This document shows positions 24,310 to 26,737 of a stretch of 26,737 nucleotides of DNA, piece after piece. Positions within the stretch are counted from its first letter, which is position 1. Every line of letters starts with the position of its first letter. The stretch is from an uncultured Clostridia bacterium (GTDB taxonomy: Bacteria; Bacillota; Clostridia; Oscillospirales; Acutalibacteraceae). The notes below the pieces were generated by a model, which saw nothing but the letters and a program-made list of their open reading frames with translations, had not been told where the DNA came from and made no database searches. A program made the translations under genes and the position numbers. The DNA lies in contig CALDOU010000055.1 in NCBI GenBank assembly GCA_937912175.1, positions 1 to 26,737 of the forward strand, read 5' to 3'.

Positions 24310-24456
24310 TTCTGTGCTCTGCGGAAGCAAAGACAATCTGCAGTCAATGAATATAATTATGGCATTTGCGAAAAATGCCGAGCCAATGTAACAATTATGG
24401 AAAACGGCTAACATTGGTTTTACACAGAAGAACAGATAGCATTTCCGGATGAATGA
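24310..24456 (+). pseudogene. Decayed zinc-ribbon protein gene
   Basis: Three reading frames together give a sensible small protein: FCAL in one frame, CGSKDNLQSMN (24321 on) in the next, then back to YNYGICEKCRANVTIMENG in the first frame. A TAA at 24409 interrupts, and HWFYTEEQIAFPDE continues in frame to a TGA at 24454-24456. The C-x2-C and C-x2-C pairs suggest a zinc ribbon. Two frameshifts and a stop mark it as broken. I do not recognise the parent family. From 24457 to 24524 nothing is seen. Confidence 0.5.
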
Positions 24457-24524
24457 ATTTGCGGATAACATACAGAATGTATAACCACGGTGATGTAAAT
24501 TCACTACTAATTTAATCTGGTTTG

Positions 24525-24540
24525 AACAGCATCCGCTGTT
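24525..24540. repeat. Inverted repeat upstream of the GNAT leader
   Basis: AACAGC-ATCC-GCTGTT has perfect 6-bp arms. It overlaps a TTGAAC (24522-24527) that could be a -35 box with TAATTA or TATATT downstream, so it may be an operator. The promoter itself is weak and uncertain. Confidence 0.4.
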
Positions 24541-24574
24541 TGAATAATTATATTATATTTAAGGAGCGTGCTTT

Positions 24575-24610
24575 TTGATTAAGTACAACACACTGGCTAT
24601 TGTAGCGTAA
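24575..24610 (+). CDS. Possible 11-codon leader peptide before the GNAT gene
   Basis: AAGGAG (24561-24566) is followed after 8 bp by TTG and the codons for MIKYNTLAIVA, then TAA. The last codons (ATT GTA GCG TAA) form the 5' arm of a hairpin. A strong ribosome site before so short a frame, followed by alternative hairpins and then a gene with its own ribosome site, is the layout of translational attenuators. Coding is inferred. It is too short for codon statistics. Confidence 0.4.
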   Translation: MIKYNTLAIVA

Positions 24611-24658
24611 CCGGGAGGTTGCGAATACAATTTGACACAGTCTCCCGGCATAAAGCCA
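24594..24658 (+). promoter_or_regulatory. Competing hairpins in the GNAT leader
   Basis: Structure A pairs ATTGTA (24599-24604) with TACAAT (24626-24631) and AACC (24609-24612) with GGTT (24617-24620). Structure B pairs CCGGGAG (24611-24617) with CTCCCGG (24642-24648), with an outer TGGCT (24594-24598)/AGCCA (24654-24658) stem. They share bases 24611-24617 and cannot form together. CTCC (24642-24645) could also pair with GGAG of the GNAT ribosome site (about 24679). No T-run follows, so control would be at translation. Confidence 0.45.
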
Positions 24659-24690
24659 ATTGACGTTAACAATATTCAGGAGGAAAAACA

Positions 24691-25326
24691 ATGAATAAAA
24701 ATAACATTACCATTCGTTTAGAAACAAAAGAAGAATACCGCGAAGTTGAGAAACTGGTCAGAGAAAGCTTTTGGAACGTTTATCGTCCAGGCTGCTTAGA
24801 ACACTATGTTTTGAAATGTCTGCGAAATGACCCTGATTTCGTTCCCGAACTTGACTTTGTAATGGAGAAAGACGGAAAACTGATCGGTCAAAATATCTTC
24901 GTAAGAACAAGCATAAGAGCCGATGATGGCAGAAATATTCCAATTATGACTATGGGTCCTACATGCGTTGTCAATGATCTTAAGCGTAAGGGCTATGGCA
25001 AGGTACTGCTGGACTATTCTCTTGAAAAAGCAAAGGAACTAGGTTGCGGAGCAGTATGCATTGAAGGAAATATAGGTTTCTACGGAAAAAGCGGGTTCAC
25101 TTATGCTTCGGATTACGGCATTCGATATCAAGGCCTTCCGGAAAGCGAAGATGCATCATTTTTCCTTTGCAAAGAGTTGATCGAAGGATACCTTGATGGC
25201 ATTACCGGTGAATACTCAACTCCGAAAGGATATTTCGCCTGTGCTGAAAATCCTGAAGAGTTCGAATCTTACGAAGCGGGATTTCCAATTAAGGAAAAAC
25301 TGAGGATTCCGGAACAATTATTCTAA
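24691..25326 (+). CDS. GNAT family N-acetyltransferase (YhbS-like)
   Basis: The 211-residue protein starts at an ATG after CAGGAGG. The GNAT fold is clear: an N-terminal ITIRLETKEEYREVEKL, the acetyl-CoA loop K98-R-K-G-Y-G103 within LKRKGYGKVLLDYSLEKAKELG, and IEGNIGFYGKSGF. This resembles predicted acetyltransferases of the YhbS group (COG3153). The substrate is unknown and no antibiotic-specific motif is visible. Codon use differs from neighbours: 24961-25020 has 27 G/C of 60, against 14 of 60 for 2881-2940 in murD. It is therefore a candidate for horizontal transfer. The upstream leader suggests regulated expression. Confidence 0.85.
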   Translation: MNKNNITIRLETKEEYREVEKLVRESFWNVYRPGCLEHYVLKCLRNDPDFVPELDFVMEKDGKLIGQNIFVRTSIRADDGRNIPIMTMGPTCVVNDLKRKGYGKVLLDYSLEKAKELGCGAVCIEGNIGFYGKSGFTYASDYGIRYQGLPESEDASFFLCKELIEGYLDGITGEYSTPKGYFACAENPEEFESYEAGFPIKEKLRIPEQLF

Positions 25327-25335
25327 ATTATAAGG

Positions 25336-25371
25336 AACGACGCGTCAGAGATTAATTCCCGATGCGTCGTT
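25336..25371 (+). terminator. Stem-loop after the GNAT gene
   Basis: AACGACGCGTC (25336-25346) and GATGCGTCGTT (25361-25371) form an 11-bp stem with one G-U and a 14-nt loop, ten bases after the stop. Only TTTA follows, so it may stabilise the mRNA more than end transcription. Confidence 0.5.
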
Positions 25372-25555
25372 TATAAGATGCAGAGCTTTTTTGAGCAAAA
25401 TACACCTTACAACCGCACCCTTCAATTTTAAACCGAGGTTGTCCGTTTGAAACCATACCTATGCATTTGCAGCCATAGAAAGAAATTCTATCAATATATA
25501 TTTCCTTAAAAATGTCAAAATCGCATAAAACGAAGTAATTTGGGCTTTGAAACAG
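25352..25555 (-). pseudogene. Cys-rich coding-like remnant lacking a start codon
   Basis: A 67-codon open stretch on minus runs from CTG 25555, just after TAG-TGA stops, to TAA 25352. It has no ATG, GTG or TTG start until an internal Met. It reads like real protein: NYFVLCDFDIFKEIYIDR, then FYGCKCIGMVSNGQPRF and KIEGCGCKVYFAQ. The C-x-C and C-x-C pairs would fit a zinc site. It is probably a 5'-truncated gene. The family is not recognised. It overlaps the stem-loop behind the GNAT gene. From 25556 to 25750 I see no other gene. Confidence 0.35.
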
Positions 25556-25772
25556 TCACTATATCTGTTCCGAAACTCGTTTTTTATTTTTGACTATACA
25601 AATTTATCAATTTCGTTATATAATAGAATAATTAAATTTCACTTTTTAAAATTTTCTTCCATGGAGTTAGATATTAAAAGTAAGATTTACAGCGAATAAG
25701 ATAAAAAAGCTTAATACTAAGATTGTTTTTTGCAATTATATTTATTGGATGTTTATTTAAGGAGGTAATAAT

Positions 25773-26471
25773 ATGAAAAGAAAATTAATACTACCGATAG
25801 CATTGCTCTTATGTGGACTATTTTTATTAGCCGGCTGTAAAAAATCAAGTGTCCCCACTACCGGTGCAGATACAAATAGTAGTAGTAATCAAGAAAGTAT
25901 AGTTTCCTTCGGTCTCGATGATACTGTTAAATATGAAAATATTTGCGAGATGAGTGAGTTGTACGCTGAAGTATTGGACGATGATGCAATTGCAAAAGGA
26001 TGGTATTATTACTATACCGATAGTGACAAAAGTCCTGCAAACGTCATTAAATGGAAGGTATCAGGTGAAAACTATACAACGGCTGAAGTGATTTTTTCCG
26101 CAAAGAATATTTCTGATAAACCTCAGATATTCGGAGATAAGATTACCGCACAAATATTCTATCAGGAAAATAAAGATTCTCAAACAAAATGTTATAATGG
26201 AACGGTATTTCAGCAAAATCCCGGTCAGGTTGAAGAAAGTGGAGAAATAATCATGTGGTCAACCAAACCGGTTGAGATAGCTGCCGGCGAACCCACTAAT
26301 GTTTCATTCAGGTTTAATATTCCTAAAGATGTTTATGACAAGATATATGCCACTGCAATCGGTAAAGATACCGGAATAATAGAAACATGTAAGTTCAACT
26401 TTGGTGACAAAACAACATATGTGGTGGATCTCGCTAAAGTACTAATTCCGGCCAGTCAAGCTAAGAACTAA
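25773..26471 (+). CDS. Lipoprotein of unknown function
   Basis: The 232-residue protein follows AAGGAGG. Its signal peptide ends in a lipobox L19-A-G-C22, so it is lipidated and anchored outside the membrane. A low-complexity Ser/Asn/Thr linker (24-42) leads to a beta-rich domain with W-K-V-S-G-E-N-Y-T-T-A-E-V-I-F and VSFRFNIPKDVYDKI, recalling DUF4352/DUF5067-like immunoglobulin-type domains of Firmicute lipoproteins. No enzyme motif is seen. It sits alone in the accessory segment. A clear promoter is not found: TATAAT at 25619-25624 has no properly spaced -35. Confidence 0.75.
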   Translation: MKRKLILPIALLLCGLFLLAGCKKSSVPTTGADTNSSSNQESIVSFGLDDTVKYENICEMSELYAEVLDDDAIAKGWYYYYTDSDKSPANVIKWKVSGENYTTAEVIFSAKNISDKPQIFGDKITAQIFYQENKDSQTKCYNGTVFQQNPGQVEESGEIIMWSTKPVEIAAGEPTNVSFRFNIPKDVYDKIYATAIGKDTGIIETCKFNFGDKTTYVVDLAKVLIPASQAKN

Positions 26472-26578
26472 CACTGCAGAATGAATAAGGGCAATTTCAT
26501 ATTAGTAATTAAATACTGTTTCATTAAGAGGTAATACAAATTCCAGATATTTTAATGAATAAAAAATTAAATTTTTTA

Positions 26579-26601
26579 GATTAAAAATGTATCTTTTAAT
26601 C
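26579..26601. repeat. Perfect inverted repeat before the right-edge gene
   Basis: GATTAAAA-N7-TTTTAATC has perfect 8-bp arms about 70 bp before the start at 26668. It could be an operator or a weak hairpin. Confidence 0.45.
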
Positions 26602-26667
26602 GCCTATTTGAAACAAAAAATGTGCTCTATTCAATTTAATAAACAAAAATTTGTGGAGAAAAAGAAT

Positions 26668-26737
26668 ATGGAACTATTTGCGTCACATTGCGTATTCCCA
26701 ACACCTGATATAAGAAAAACAGCCAATTATTATCAAC
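26668..26737 (+). CDS. Probable VOC/glyoxalase-like protein (partial, runs off right edge)
   Basis: ATG 26668 follows TGGAG and stays open to the window end, giving MELFASHCVFPTPDIRKTAN then YYQ. The V-F-P-T-P-D-I-R-K-T-A-x-Y-Y pattern is that of the first strand and helix of vicinal-oxygen-chelate proteins (glyoxalase or bleomycin-resistance type). Only 23 codons are visible, so the call is tentative. Confidence 0.55.
   Translation, partial: MELFASHCVFPTPDIRKTANYYQ

Noticed and set aside
24208..24411. A 67-codon frame as an intact gene
   Set aside because: Its TTG start is inside the tRNA terminator hairpin and its first half is not protein-like. Only the second half belongs to the decayed zinc-ribbon gene.

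Overview
The window is AT-rich chromosomal DNA from a low-GC, endospore-forming Gram-positive bacterium. The likely group is Clostridia/Eubacteriales, perhaps a gut Oscillospiraceae-type organism. This rests on the sporulation sigma factor SigG, a PASTA kinase/PP2C/RlmN cluster, two MurA paralogues, DivIB-type FtsQ, a DUF4364 protein and strong AGGAGG ribosome binding sites. No species can be named from the sequence alone.

Layout. Bases 1-4640 mix envelope genes with small secreted-peptide genes. A double-glycine (GG) leader peptide gene runs off the left edge on the minus strand. It is followed on plus by a membrane-anchored polysaccharide deacetylase, an amidase-like protein that seems to have lost its catalytic histidines, and murD. 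Two tandem GG-leader peptide genes come next. Their promoter and leader regions are near-identical copies, and the promoter spacers are TA-dinucleotide repeats of different length. Bases 4689-6794 (minus) carry murA-ftsQ. Bases 7035-10241 (plus) carry a GT2 glycosyltransferase between two LPG-synthase/UPF0104 membrane proteins. Bases 10233-17870 (minus) carry, in transcription order, mscS, a DUF4364 gene, rlmN-prpC-prkC, the second murA and a WalJ/YycJ-like MBL hydrolase. Bases 17953-20972 (plus) carry a surface protein with cohesin-like and cadherin-like beta-sandwich domains, a Mn-type cation diffusion facilitator and tadA. Bases 21071-23049 (minus) hold dacF-like and rluB genes, divergent from sigG (plus).

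From 24116 the character changes. A tRNA-Arg(ACG) gene and its terminator are followed by an accessory stretch with visibly higher GC. It holds a decayed zinc-ribbon gene, a GNAT acetyltransferase behind a possible short leader peptide and competing hairpins, a Cys-rich coding-like remnant on the minus strand, a lipoprotein, and the start of a probable VOC/glyoxalase-like protein at the right edge.

How it fits together. Most of the window serves the cell envelope: precursor synthesis (two MurA, MurD), division (FtsQ), wall trimming (DacF, deacetylase), signalling (PrkC/PrpC) and glycan or lipid export (flippase-like pair plus GT2). The most unusual items are the GG-leader peptide cassettes with their TA-repeat promoters and the leader-peptide/hairpin architecture before the GNAT gene. 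No peptide-processing ABC transporter, immunity protein, CRISPR array, transposase or rRNA is visible.
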